A DNA stretch of 6,041 nucleotides from assembly GCA_002405445.1 (NCBI GenBank), contig DHLV01000042.1, forward strand, positions 1-6,041. Reading direction: 5' to 3'. A model generated the notes under the pieces. That model had not been told where the DNA came from and ran no database searches. It saw nothing but the letters and a program-made list of their open reading frames with translations. This document shows positions 1 to 5,937 of the stretch, piece after piece. Source of the DNA: Flammeovirgaceae bacterium UBA4659 (lineage in GTDB: Bacteria; Bacteroidota; Bacteroidia; Cytophagales; Cyclobacteriaceae). The first letter of the stretch is position 1. Each line of letters starts with the position of its first letter. The translations under genes were made by a program, and so were the position numbers.

Positions 1-501
1 CATCTCTTCGCAAAACTTTTTGAGAACGGCCAAATCGGTGCGTGGCGATAGGCATGCGTAGGCAATTTTGTTTTCGCGATCTAGTACCATGCTGCCCGTT
101 CCCTCTAAAAACCGATTTTCGCTCTCAAAGTTTGTGAGGTCTACAACAGCGGTGTAGCCCGACTGTCGCGCAAAATCTAAAACAGCAGGCTTGCGCTCTA
201 GCCTTCGATTAGGTGCAAACATGGGATACAATGCCAATCGGTCAGGCGCATGGAATGAAAGCCAGTTGTTGGGAAAAATCGAATCGGGCGTGTGGGGCAG
301 TTCTGTATCGTTGATTACCGTAACATCAATCTGATTTAAACGGAGAATTTTCACGAACTCATCAAATTCTTGCAGTGCCTGCTGTTGCACATCCGCTTCA
401 CCCACTTTTTGAAATGCATTGTTCACCGCAGTTTGCGCATTGCAGGCAAACCGTACGGGGCGAATCATTAAAATTCGCGATGCTATTTGTAGTTCTACCA
501 T
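1..501 (-). CDS. ctlX: CtlX-like citrulline/arginine-type hydrolase, N-terminal 167 residues (runs off left edge)
   Basis: The frame is open from an ATG at 501 to the first base of the window, giving 167 residues without a stop; the C-terminal half lies outside. The first in-frame upstream stop is at 523-525, so this ATG is the only good start, and an AAGGAG-like stretch (518-523) lies rather far upstream. Visible motifs fit the amidinotransferase/arginine deiminase fold: ILMIRPVRF (10-18), the FPNNWLSFH segment with a preceding Asp (73-84), and LEGTGSMVLD (132-141) followed by YACLSPRT (148-155). In this superfamily these form part of the guanidine/ureido pocket; the catalytic His and Cys are expected beyond the edge. 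Family members called CtlX hydrolyse citrulline, others are labelled arginine deiminase-related, so the substrate is inferred. The gene lies 117 bp downstream of the E1 gene on the same strand, with no terminator seen between them. I am confident of the family and less so of the exact reaction. Confidence 0.8.
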   Translation of the reverse strand, partial: MVELQIASRILMIRPVRFACNAQTAVNNAFQKVGEADVQQQALQEFDEFVKILRLNQIDVTVINDTELPHTPDSIFPNNWLSFHAPDRLALYPMFAPNRRLERKPAVLDFARQSGYTAVVDLTNFESENRFLEGTGSMVLDRENKIAYACLSPRTDLAVLKKFCEEM

Positions 502-583
502 AAATAGATTCTTAAAACTCCTTCACAAAGGCTTGGTTCGCACGGCTTTTCATTACTTCGTGATAGGGAAATGCAACCTACAG

Positions 584-611
584 ACCGCGTTGATAAAACC
601 GCTACCGCGTT
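584..611. repeat. Short direct repeat ACCGCGTT x2, 20-bp period
   Basis: The octamer ACCGCGTT occurs at 584-591 and again at 604-611, exactly 20 bp (about two helical turns) apart. The pair lies in the 117-bp gap between the E1 stop codon and the CtlX-like start. Two sites on the same helix face could be a binding site for a dimeric regulator, but an octamer pair can also arise by chance. The repeat itself is certain; a function is a guess. Confidence 0.35.
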
Positions 612-618
612 CGGCACG

Positions 619-2688
619 TCAATAACTCAATAGCTTCTGCAGTTCTACAACCACTTTCTCGGCCGAAGGAAGCATCATCTTCTCTAACTCTACATTTAAA
701 GCAATAGCAGGCAGGTTAGCGGCACCTACTGTCCACACGGGTGCGTCTAAATTCGCAAAGCATTCTTTTGAAATACGGCCAGCCAAGGACTCAGCAAAAG
801 AATTCAGTAAAGGTTCTTCGGTAAGCACCATAGCACGTGCATGCTTTTTCACTGAATCCACAATCGCTTGCCAGTCGATGGGATTAAGCGTGCGCAAGTC
901 CAAAACCTCTAGCCTACCCTGAAATTGTTTAGCTGCTTCCTTTGCCCAATACACCCCCATGCCGTAAGTAACAACAACAGCTGTTTCACCTTTTTCAATT
1001 GACTCCTCATGCGCATGCAAAACAATATTCGCCTTGCCCAACGGAACCACGTAGTCACTATCCGGCTCAACCGTTTTGGCTTCCAGCGTACCGGGTACTT
1101 TGCTCCAATACAGACCTTTGTGCTCCAACATCACCACCGGGTTTGGATCCAGAAATGCTGCCTTCATCAAACCTTTCATATCGGCAGCGTTGCTCGGATA
1201 CACTACCTTAATACCGCGAACAGTAAGTAAAGTTGATTCCACGCTTCCTGAGTGATAAGGCCCACCACCGCCATACGCGCCAATTGGTACGCGTATCAAC
1301 GACTGCACCGGAAACTTTCCATTGCTGAGGTAGCAACTCTTCGAAAGCTCTTCCACTAATTGGTTCATGCCCGGCCAGATGTAATCGGCAAACTGGATTT
1401 CAACAATCGGCTTAACGCCCACAGCACTCATACCGGCCGTGGACCCGATGATATAAGCTTCCTGGATGGGTGTGTTGAAAACACGCTCATCTCCATATTT
1501 AACAGCTAGTGTGGCAGCCTCGCGAAAAACACCACCTAACCTGCGGCCAACGTCCTGACCATAAAAAACCGCCTCCGGAAATTCCTTTAAAATCTCATCC
1601 AACGCATGCAATGCCGCGTCTACCATCACCACCTTCTCTCCGTTTTTTGGCACGCGCTCGCCCTTTTCTTTGATCACCCAGGTAGGTGCAAACTCGTGGT
1701 GATCAAAAGAGGTCGGATCCACATCGGGCATAGCCATTGCCTTCGCAAAGTCCTCATTGACCTTGTCACCAGCGGCTTGTTTCATTTGGGCAAGCGTGTC
1801 ATACGACTCGCCTGCCGCTAATAAACGCTGGGCCAGTTGAACGATTGGATCTTGCTGTTCATGTGTTGCCAGGTTCTCCCCACGGTACCACTCCTTCCGC
1901 ACACCGGAAGTATGATGCCCGAGCAATGGACATTTGGCATGTACCAATATTGGCGCACGTTGTTCACGCACGTAGGCAAAGGCGGTTTCCAAACCCATGT
2001 AACTGGCCACAAAATCAGCACCATCCACCCGCATGCGTTCCATTCCTTTGAAGCCGGCCGCGTATTCGTAGGCGTCCATCGTGCGCATCTCGCTGCCCGT
2101 GGCTGAAATGCCCCAGTCGTTGTCTTGCACCAAATAGATTATCGGCAATCGCTTCAAAACAGCCATCTGCATAGCTTCTGCCACTTCGCCCTCCGTCACC
2201 GACCCGTCACCCAGCGAGCACAACACCACTGCGCGCGGATCTTTCACCAATCCCTGAGACTCGAGGTATGAAAGGCCGTGTGCCATGCCCGTGGCCGGGA
2301 TTGCCTGCATACCCGTGGCAGAGCTTTGGTGTGGAATCACGGGCATTCCATCCCTTCGCAGCGAAGGATGGCAGTAGTAGGTTCTGCCTCCCGAAAATGG
2401 GTCATCCTTTTTTGCCATCAATTGCAACATCAACTCCCATGGCTGCATGCCGATGCCCAACAGAATGGACTCATCTCGGTAATATGGCGAAGCATAATCT
2501 ACCGGGCGAAGGTGAAAGGCGGCAGCTAATTGTATGGCCTCGTGGCCACGCGATGTGCTGTGAACATACTTTGAGCAAATTTCCCGTTGTTCATCAAACA
2601 GCGCAGCCATACGCTGGGCAGTGCACATCAACGAATACGCTTTCAACAGAATTGCCTTGTCTACCTGAACTGATTTTTCCACCGTCAT
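619..2688 (-). CDS. Fused alpha/beta 2-oxoacid dehydrogenase E1 component (thiamine diphosphate-dependent)
   Basis: This 689-residue cytoplasmic protein joins E1 alpha (about 1-320) and E1 beta (about 350-689) in one chain. E1 decarboxylates a 2-oxoacid with thiamine diphosphate and passes the acyl group to the lipoyl domain of E2. The alpha half shows SRGHEAIQ (46-53), YYRDES (69-74) and the ThDP motif from GDG (160-162) to QDNDWGIS (188-195), in which Asp-Asn replaces the classical Asn-Asn, as I recall is common in Bacteroidota homologues. HHTSGVRKEWYR (258-269) matches the phosphorylation-loop region of branched-chain E1 alpha. The beta half shows GQDVG (377-381), NTPIQEAYIIGSTAGMSAVG (405-424) with the conserved Glu410, GGGGPYHSGSVES (473-485) and YPSNAADMKGLM (497-508). 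The start ATG at 2688 gives an N-terminus typical of the family. A TATCTTTA box (2717-2710) resembles the Bacteroidota -7 element, but no -33 TTG is correctly spaced. No E2 or E3 gene is nearby, so the substrate (branched-chain 2-oxoacids most likely, pyruvate possible) is inferred. Confidence 0.93.
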   Translation of the reverse strand: MTVEKSVQVDKAILLKAYSLMCTAQRMAALFDEQREICSKYVHSTSRGHEAIQLAAAFHLRPVDYASPYYRDESILLGIGMQPWELMLQLMAKKDDPFSGGRTYYCHPSLRRDGMPVIPHQSSATGMQAIPATGMAHGLSYLESQGLVKDPRAVVLCSLGDGSVTEGEVAEAMQMAVLKRLPIIYLVQDNDWGISATGSEMRTMDAYEYAAGFKGMERMRVDGADFVASYMGLETAFAYVREQRAPILVHAKCPLLGHHTSGVRKEWYRGENLATHEQQDPIVQLAQRLLAAGESYDTLAQMKQAAGDKVNEDFAKAMAMPDVDPTSFDHHEFAPTWVIKEKGERVPKNGEKVVMVDAALHALDEILKEFPEAVFYGQDVGRRLGGVFREAATLAVKYGDERVFNTPIQEAYIIGSTAGMSAVGVKPIVEIQFADYIWPGMNQLVEELSKSCYLSNGKFPVQSLIRVPIGAYGGGGPYHSGSVESTLLTVRGIKVVYPSNAADMKGLMKAAFLDPNPVVMLEHKGLYWSKVPGTLEAKTVEPDSDYVVPLGKANIVLHAHEESIEKGETAVVVTYGMGVYWAKEAAKQFQGRLEVLDLRTLNPIDWQAIVDSVKKHARAMVLTEEPLLNSFAESLAGRISKECFANLDAPVWTVGAANLPAIALNVELEKMMLPSAEKVVVELQKLLSY

Positions 2689-2709
2689 TTACATCGGTTG
2701 TTGACGGTG
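2680..2709 (-). repeat. Inverted repeat over the E1 start codon
   Basis: CACCGTCA (2680-2687) and TGACGGTG (2702-2709) are perfect 8-bp inverted copies separated by 14 bases. In the minus-strand transcript they could form a hairpin whose 3' arm contains the TG of the E1 start codon and the next two codons, partly hiding the initiation site. It could equally be a DNA operator just downstream of the candidate -7 box at 2710-2717, or chance. Confidence 0.35.
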
Positions 2710-2990
2710 TAAAGATAAGGCTAGAAACCGAAATTTGGTCTATTTCAATCATTCGCGTAGGGTGATCTGCTTGCGAAGTACTGACGGGCAGCAACCTCGG
2801 GTTAGCGACAGAACAAGATCGCTCTTCTCATTTATCAAGGGATTACGGATTCATCTGGCGAACAAATGAGTTGGTCTCCGTTGTGTGTTGTGTACTTGAT
2901 CGGTTGACATTCATATTTACCGTCAGACTGAAGGGCTCTACCGCGTAGTATCGGAGATCTCTAATTTGAGCAGGCCGTTTCATTTGTTTC
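2710..2990. other. About 300-bp stretch without a convincing gene
   Basis: This lies between the terminator at 3001-3029 and the E1 start. No RNA gene was recognised. On the minus strand two overlapping frames are open: a 46-codon ORF at 2983-2843 beginning MKRPAQIRDLRYYAVEP, and a second frame reading LQSDGKYECQPIKY then HNGDQLICSPDESVIP, which lacks a start codon and ends in TGA. Both read fairly protein-like, and base composition is closer to coding DNA than to a typical AT-rich Bacteroidota spacer. It may be a decayed gene or a dispersed repeat; I do not recognise either translation. Closest to E1 it holds only a candidate -7 box (2710-2717). Confidence 0.4.
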
Positions 2991-3000
2991 TAAAATAAAA

Positions 3001-3029
3001 AACCCGCCCCGAAAGATTCGGGGCGGGCT
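3001..3029 (-). terminator. Strong intrinsic terminator after THX and the Trp-rich ORF
   Basis: CCCGCCCCGAA (3003-3013) and TTCGGGGCGGG (3017-3027) form a perfect 11-bp GC-rich stem with a 3-base loop. It extends to 13 bp through one G-U and one A-U pair. Read on the minus strand, the hairpin is followed by TTTTTTATTTT (3002 down to about 2992), a good U-tract. There is no T-run on the plus side, so it acts only on minus-strand transcripts. The arm that forms first begins about 28 nt after the stop codon of the Trp-rich ORF, the spacing expected of an attenuator. Confidence 0.92.
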
Positions 3030-3055
3030 GGTTAATACTCTATTGATGTAGTTTC

Positions 3056-3127
3056 TTATAGCGCAACAAGACACCGAACTCCTTCAGGTTGCTGCCACCA
3101 CCACATCATCACTACGTTACGTTTCAT
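3056..3127 (-). CDS. Short ORF with three tandem Trp codons; candidate attenuator leader peptide
   Basis: This 23-codon ORF begins MKRNVVMMWWWQQP and ends VRCLVAL before TAA. Codons 9-11 are TGG TGG TGG. Its ATG is separated from the THX stop codon by one base (TAAAATG), so ribosomes leaving THX could restart here. Internal Met codons 7 and 8 are alternative starts that would give a 17-residue peptide. A strong terminator follows about 28 nt after the stop. This is the layout of trp-type leader peptides, where stalling at Trp codons when charged tRNA-Trp is scarce changes RNA folding. Weak supporting pairings are GCAAC (3092-3088) with GUUGC (3067-3063) as a 1:2-like hairpin, and GUUCGG (3079-3074) with CCGAAU of the terminator arm (3021-3016) as a 6-bp antiterminator. 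No trp gene lies downstream in this window. The ORF is certain; translation and regulatory function are inferred. Confidence 0.5.
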   Translation of the reverse strand: MKRNVVMMWWWQQPEGVRCLVAL

Positions 3128-3128
3128 T

Positions 3129-3296
3129 TTATGATTTCTTGGTTGCGCGTTTTGGCTTTTCTTTTGCAACTGCCGCCAGTTTCTTTTTGCTTGCACTGCG
3201 TTTCAGGCGCGCCTTAATGGTCTTCTTTCTCCTTGAGTTACCATAAGATCCCAATGCAATTTTGCCTCTTTTTGACTTCTTGTCGCCTTTACCCAT
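3129..3296 (-). CDS. 30S ribosomal protein THX family (bTHX-like)
   Basis: This 55-residue, extremely basic protein begins MGKGDKKSKRGKI and continues with GSYGNSRRKK, the signature of the THX family. In Thermus, THX sits in a pocket at the head of the 30S subunit and stabilises 16S rRNA; Bacteroidota carry longer homologues. Residues 1-25 carry the family motif. The rest (KARLKRSASKKKL, then KEKPKRATKKS) is a Lys/Ala-rich tail resembling histone H1-like tails and is probably disordered. The aromatic or basic residues usually just before GSYG are replaced by Ala-Leu here. The start ATG at 3296 gives the conserved N-terminus directly. The Trp-rich ORF follows after one base and shares its terminator. 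The gene is divergent from the 155-residue gene, with a 110-bp shared upstream region. Confidence 0.88.
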   Translation of the reverse strand: MGKGDKKSKRGKIALGSYGNSRRKKTIKARLKRSASKKKLAAVAKEKPKRATKKS

Positions 3297-3370
3297 AATG
3301 TTGCTTTACGATGCAATAATAGACGACCTTTTCCAAAATAAAAAATCAGATCGAACAAAATCTTGCAAAA

Positions 3371-3400
3371 GATGTTTAGTTTCGTGTAGTTTGAAACATC
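3371..3400. repeat. 7-bp inverted repeat upstream of the 155-residue gene
   Basis: GATGTTT (3371-3377) and AAACATC (3394-3400) are perfect inverted copies separated by 16 bases, ending 6 bp before the ATG at 3407. They lie in the divergent region shared with THX. TTG (3363-3365) and a TAGTTTG stretch (3387-3393) overlap them and could be an imperfect promoter for the plus-strand gene. An operator role is possible, but the evidence is weak. Confidence 0.3.
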
Positions 3401-3406
3401 ATCATT

Positions 3407-3874
3407 ATGGCAAAAGTAAACACCGAAGTAATTGACGCCTTGCGCAACACGGCAAAAAAATTGGAGCAAAGCAACCAATACCAATGGGGGCACATGGGTT
3501 TGTGTAATTGTGGGTTTTTGGCACAAGAGGTGACCAAACTGACAAAAGCCGAGATTCATACCCGTGCGATGCAAAGCAGTGGCGACTGGACTGAGCAACT
3601 GAACGACTATTGCCCCACCAGCGGCTTGCCGATGGACAACCTAATTTCTGAATTAATGGCTTTTGGTTTTGATTCTGACGACCTGAAGCATTTGGAGCGC
3701 TTGTCAGATGGCCGCGTGTTGCAACAACTGCCATTTGAGAAAAGGAATCTTCGGCACAATTCAAAGCAAGATGCGGTAGTATATCTGAACGCTTGGGCTA
3801 GACTTTTGGAAGACGAAGTTGTCCAGTCGATCGAATTCAACTTGGAAGAATCGTTTGCTACTGTGGAAGTCTAG
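3407..3874 (+). CDS. Conserved hypothetical protein, 155 residues, Cys/His-containing
   Basis: I recall similar proteins of unknown function in other Bacteroidota but cannot name a domain. It is soluble, acidic and mostly helical by composition, with no signal peptide or membrane segment. The most distinctive part is QYQWGHMGLCNCGFLAQEVT (24-43), followed by LTKAEIH (45-51) and GDWTEQLNDYCPTSGLPMD (59-77). His29, Cys33, Cys35, His51 and Cys69 are candidate metal or redox residues, though no standard zinc-finger spacing is present. The C-terminal half contains DLKHLERLSDGRVL (92-105) and a helix YLNAWARLLEDEV (126-138). ATG 3407 follows a 110-bp divergent spacer and no earlier in-frame start is plausible. 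Its 3' end faces the outer-membrane protein gene with a 51-bp gap in which I see no hairpin terminator. Confidence 0.8.
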   Translation: MAKVNTEVIDALRNTAKKLEQSNQYQWGHMGLCNCGFLAQEVTKLTKAEIHTRAMQSSGDWTEQLNDYCPTSGLPMDNLISELMAFGFDSDDLKHLERLSDGRVLQQLPFEKRNLRHNSKQDAVVYLNAWARLLEDEVVQSIEFNLEESFATVEV

Positions 3875-3925
3875 TGTTTTGCGTTAAAGCATGGGACATT
3901 CTATCATTAGTATACTTCGCGCACC

Positions 3926-4996
3926 CTATTTCTTTGAAAAAAGTCGGTAGCCGAGTGTAATCGAACTCAATGGCCCGAGTCCCTCTGAAACGGGAATCCT
4001 TGCTTCAATCCGAAATCGATTATAAGCGAACCCACCCCCAACCAAAGGTTGGAGTAACAAGAAACCGACTAGCTGTGTCGAATTTGATAAGCTAAAGTAC
4101 GGTCCCAATAGCGAAAGGTTTAAGAAAAGTTTGGCGCGGTCGTTTAAATGAAAATAATGTCGCACGCCAAATGGCAAAAAAACTAACGACCCGACTGATG
4201 TCAAATATGCATGTGGTTCAACAAAAAAAGACCAGTCCTTCCGGGTTGTCAAGATGGACTCAAATTCAACCCCAATCCGAATAACTGAATAACCCGTGGC
4301 CGATCTTGAGAGTAATTGCGTTCCAATAACTGCCGTGATATTCTTGGTTTTTGTTTTCCGCACTTTTTCAAGTTGACTGATATCACCATTGCAAACCAAA
4401 TAATCGACAAAGTATTTTGTCAAAGAGCTTTCCTTGTAGTCCAGTTTGGTCACATCGCTAAGGGAGATACCATGACATTTCAAATCATTGAATAATTGCT
4501 GTTGAAACGATCGGTTTGCGGCTATTACACCGCTCGCCACAAAAAAACGCTTATAAATCAACTGGTTTATTTCTTTGCTGTCTACGTTGTAAAAATAACG
4601 AAACAGACTCCCGTCCTGAAATGAATAAAGGCTTGCTTTGCCTTCGATCAAAACTTTCAAATAAACAGTGTCCTTTTGCCATATAGGATTTCTATTGGTG
4701 CTTAATGTGGCCGGGTCGTCCGTAGATTGATCTATATCAACAATTGCTCGGATGAATTTGAACGAGCCTTTAATTCCGAACTCCTTGGCATCAGAAATCT
4801 TTTTCAACAACGATTCATCTTGATCGCTAATTTTGTAAGAAAATTCTTTTGCGTTGTTGTCCCAATGGTAGTTCCTAATCAAACACTCTATTCGTTGGTT
4901 ATCATTTGTAACAAAATAACCATTTTCAAAGCTAGTCTGGCCAACCGCACATAAGGTCAATAAAATCAGGACAAGCGAGGGAAAAAGGTACTTCAT
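3926..4996 (-). CDS. Secreted outer-membrane beta-barrel-type protein, unknown function
   Basis: This protein is 356 residues from the ATG at 4996. The reading frame stays open to a TTG at 5053, but the ATG places a clean signal peptide at the N-terminus: MKYLFPSLVLILLTLCAVGQ, with cleavage near Gly19/Gln20. The Cys at 16 lacks a good lipobox. The N-terminal domain (about 22-95) has the pattern FENGYFVTNDNQRIECLI, then W-DNNAKEFSYK and KEFGI...FIRAIVDID. This pattern precedes barrel domains in many Bacteroidota outer-membrane proteins of unknown role. Residues about 220-356 alternate polar and hydrophobic residues with aromatic belts (IRIGVEFESI, WSFFVEPHAYL, FLPFGVRHYF, RIEARIPV, ITLGYRLF) and end in a short basic tail, consistent with a small half-barrel. 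It starts 91 bp after the acetyltransferase stop codon; no promoter could be assigned with confidence. Localisation is likely, function unknown. Confidence 0.8.
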   Translation of the reverse strand: MKYLFPSLVLILLTLCAVGQTSFENGYFVTNDNQRIECLIRNYHWDNNAKEFSYKISDQDESLLKKISDAKEFGIKGSFKFIRAIVDIDQSTDDPATLSTNRNPIWQKDTVYLKVLIEGKASLYSFQDGSLFRYFYNVDSKEINQLIYKRFFVASGVIAANRSFQQQLFNDLKCHGISLSDVTKLDYKESSLTKYFVDYLVCNGDISQLEKVRKTKTKNITAVIGTQLLSRSATGYSVIRIGVEFESILTTRKDWSFFVEPHAYLTSVGSLVFLPFGVRHYFHLNDRAKLFLNLSLLGPYFSLSNSTQLVGFLLLQPLVGGGFAYNRFRIEARIPVSEGLGPLSSITLGYRLFSKK

Positions 4997-5087
4997 AAAA
5001 GGTTTTTTACTTGATTTCAGATTCAATGATACGATTTGAGCCACCCACTTCAAAGTGAATAATTGATAAATTCTATCGTTAATAAAG

Positions 5088-5618
5088 TCAAAATGTGAGC
5101 CTGAACAAAATACAATCTTTCGGCTGATTGTTTTGATTGGGAAAGCGCATCCATTTTTCCAGCCGTGCTTCTTCGAACAGTCCGCATTTCAGCAAAACTT
5201 TAGCGGAAGCGACATTTTCAACATCTACTAAGGTGCCAATCCGGTAAACGCCTTTCATTTTTTTCACGTCAAGCAAAACCAGCTTAACAACCTCGGTTGC
5301 GTAGCCTTTGTTCCAATGAGCTGGGCCAAACGTGTAGCCAAACTGCACCTTGCCATCACCGGGCAACACGCCAATACTGCCCACCAATCGGCCGGTTTCT
5401 TTTAACCGCACCGACCACGAAAAATCAGTCCCCTTTTTCCAAGCCGCAACAGCATATCTTAGAAAGTCATTTGTATCGCGCATGGTTTGATGGGTAGGCC
5501 AAGATACATAGCGGGTGGCCTCCTCTTTGTTGGCATACGTATAAAAAATCTCCGAGGCGTCTTCGTGCGTTAGCCGCTGCAAAACTAAACGCTCGCTTTC
5601 CAACCGTTCGGGCATCAT
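5088..5618 (-). CDS. GNAT family N-acetyltransferase, RimJ/RimL-like
   Basis: This 176-residue cytoplasmic enzyme of the GNAT superfamily transfers acetyl from acetyl-CoA to an amine. The N-terminus reads PERLESERLVLQRLTHEDA (3-21), the usual opening of the RimJ/RimL (Acetyltransf_3) group. Beta-strands follow at FSWSVRLKETGRLVGSIGV (66-84). Motif A is FGYTFGPAHWNKGYATEVV (93-111), in which the NKGYATE stretch is the pyrophosphate-binding loop. Motif B is VENVASAKVLLKCGLFEEA (133-151). Length is typical. The gene begins ATG ATG, so either Met may be used (5618 or 5615). It is divergent from the 78-residue gene, with a 66-bp shared region. Substrate unknown: members of this group acetylate ribosomal proteins, antibiotics or small amines, and the context does not decide. 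Confidence 0.92.
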   Translation of the reverse strand: MMPERLESERLVLQRLTHEDASEIFYTYANKEEATRYVSWPTHQTMRDTNDFLRYAVAAWKKGTDFSWSVRLKETGRLVGSIGVLPGDGKVQFGYTFGPAHWNKGYATEVVKLVLLDVKKMKGVYRIGTLVDVENVASAKVLLKCGLFEEARLEKWMRFPNQNNQPKDCILFRLTF

Positions 5619-5634
5619 GCAGTTTTGAAAATTA

Positions 5635-5664
5635 TTGAGTTACTGAAAGAGTTCGTTACTTTTA
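5635..5664 (+). promoter_or_regulatory. Candidate Bacteroidota sigma-A promoter for the 78-residue gene
   Basis: TTG (5635-5637) is followed after exactly 19 bases by TACTTTTA (5657-5664), matching TAnnTTTG at all fixed positions but the last. The predicted transcript would start near 5670 and have a leader of about 15 nt before ATG 5685, normal for this phylum. Confidence 0.5.
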
Positions 5665-5684
5665 GTCTTACGTAGCGCGCAAGT

Positions 5685-5921
5685 ATGGCAAAAAGCACCA
5701 ACATCGTTCATCAATATTTCAAAAAAGAAATGGAAAGCACAAAGATATTGGTCAAGGTAAATCCTATTTTTTGGACGGGTACAGAACTGGTGGTGAGTGC
5801 CGAGGGTGCCGAAATGCGCGATTTAGAATTTGACGCCCAGATTTTTGACGACCTTAGGCACGATGGCTTTGCAGAAGTAAATGCCCTGGAATTCAATCTT
5901 TATTTGGCGGGGTTACTTTGA
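5685..5921 (+). CDS. Conserved hypothetical protein, 78 residues, next to SRP RNA
   Basis: This small acidic soluble protein begins MAKSTNIVHQYFKKEM, with core VKVNPIFWTGTELVVSAEG (23-41), then LEFDAQIFDDL (47-57) and a C-terminal ALEFNLYLAGLL (67-78). I have the impression that similar short proteins occur in other Cytophagales, but I know no function or domain name. There is no signal peptide or membrane helix; the mix of strands and a terminal helix suggests a compact alpha/beta fold. The start at 5685 sits 20 bp after a good promoter; Met16 is a less likely alternative because the first 15 residues read as a normal amphipathic helix. The SRP RNA begins 16 bp after the stop, and its promoter occupies the last codons of this gene, so the two may be partly co-transcribed. 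Confidence 0.78.
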   Translation: MAKSTNIVHQYFKKEMESTKILVKVNPIFWTGTELVVSAEGAEMRDLEFDAQIFDDLRHDGFAEVNALEFNLYLAGLL

Positions 5922-5933
5922 GTGCTATCTTTG
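5903..5933 (+). promoter_or_regulatory. ffs: Consensus Bacteroidota promoter of the SRP RNA
   Basis: TTTG (5903-5906), a 19-base spacer and TATCTTTG (5926-5933) match the Bacteroidota housekeeping promoter (TTTG-N19-21-TAnnTTTG) at every fixed position. The predicted start falls about 5 nt downstream, at the first G of the SRP RNA closing stem (5938). The -33 element lies inside the coding sequence of the 78-residue gene. Confidence 0.75.
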
Positions 5934-5937
5934 CAAC

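Noticed and set aside
2268..2765. A 165-codon plus-strand ORF opposite the 5' end of the E1 gene
   Set aside because: It lies antisense to a clear E1 coding region, has low-complexity Pro/Trp/Cys-rich translation and no recognisable motif.
2843..2983. A 46-codon minus-strand ORF just after the terminator, as a real small gene
   Set aside because: It starts only about 20 nt after the terminator without its own recognisable promoter, and a second frame over the same bases looks equally coding. It is kept only as part of the unexplained region.
3203..3764. Two minus-strand ORFs (131 and 119 codons) over THX and the 155-residue gene
   Set aside because: They overlap THX in another frame or are antisense to the plus-strand gene; their translations look non-natural and rich in Arg, Ser and Cys.
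4997..5053. A 19-residue N-terminal extension of the outer-membrane protein
   Set aside because: It would start at TTG and bury the signal peptide behind a polar stretch; the ATG at 4996 gives a normal secreted precursor.
5046..5057. Palindrome CACTT-CA-AAGTG upstream of the outer-membrane protein gene
   Set aside because: A 5-bp arm is too short to support an operator or hairpin claim, and the TCACTTTG on its minus strand lacks a correctly spaced -33 element.
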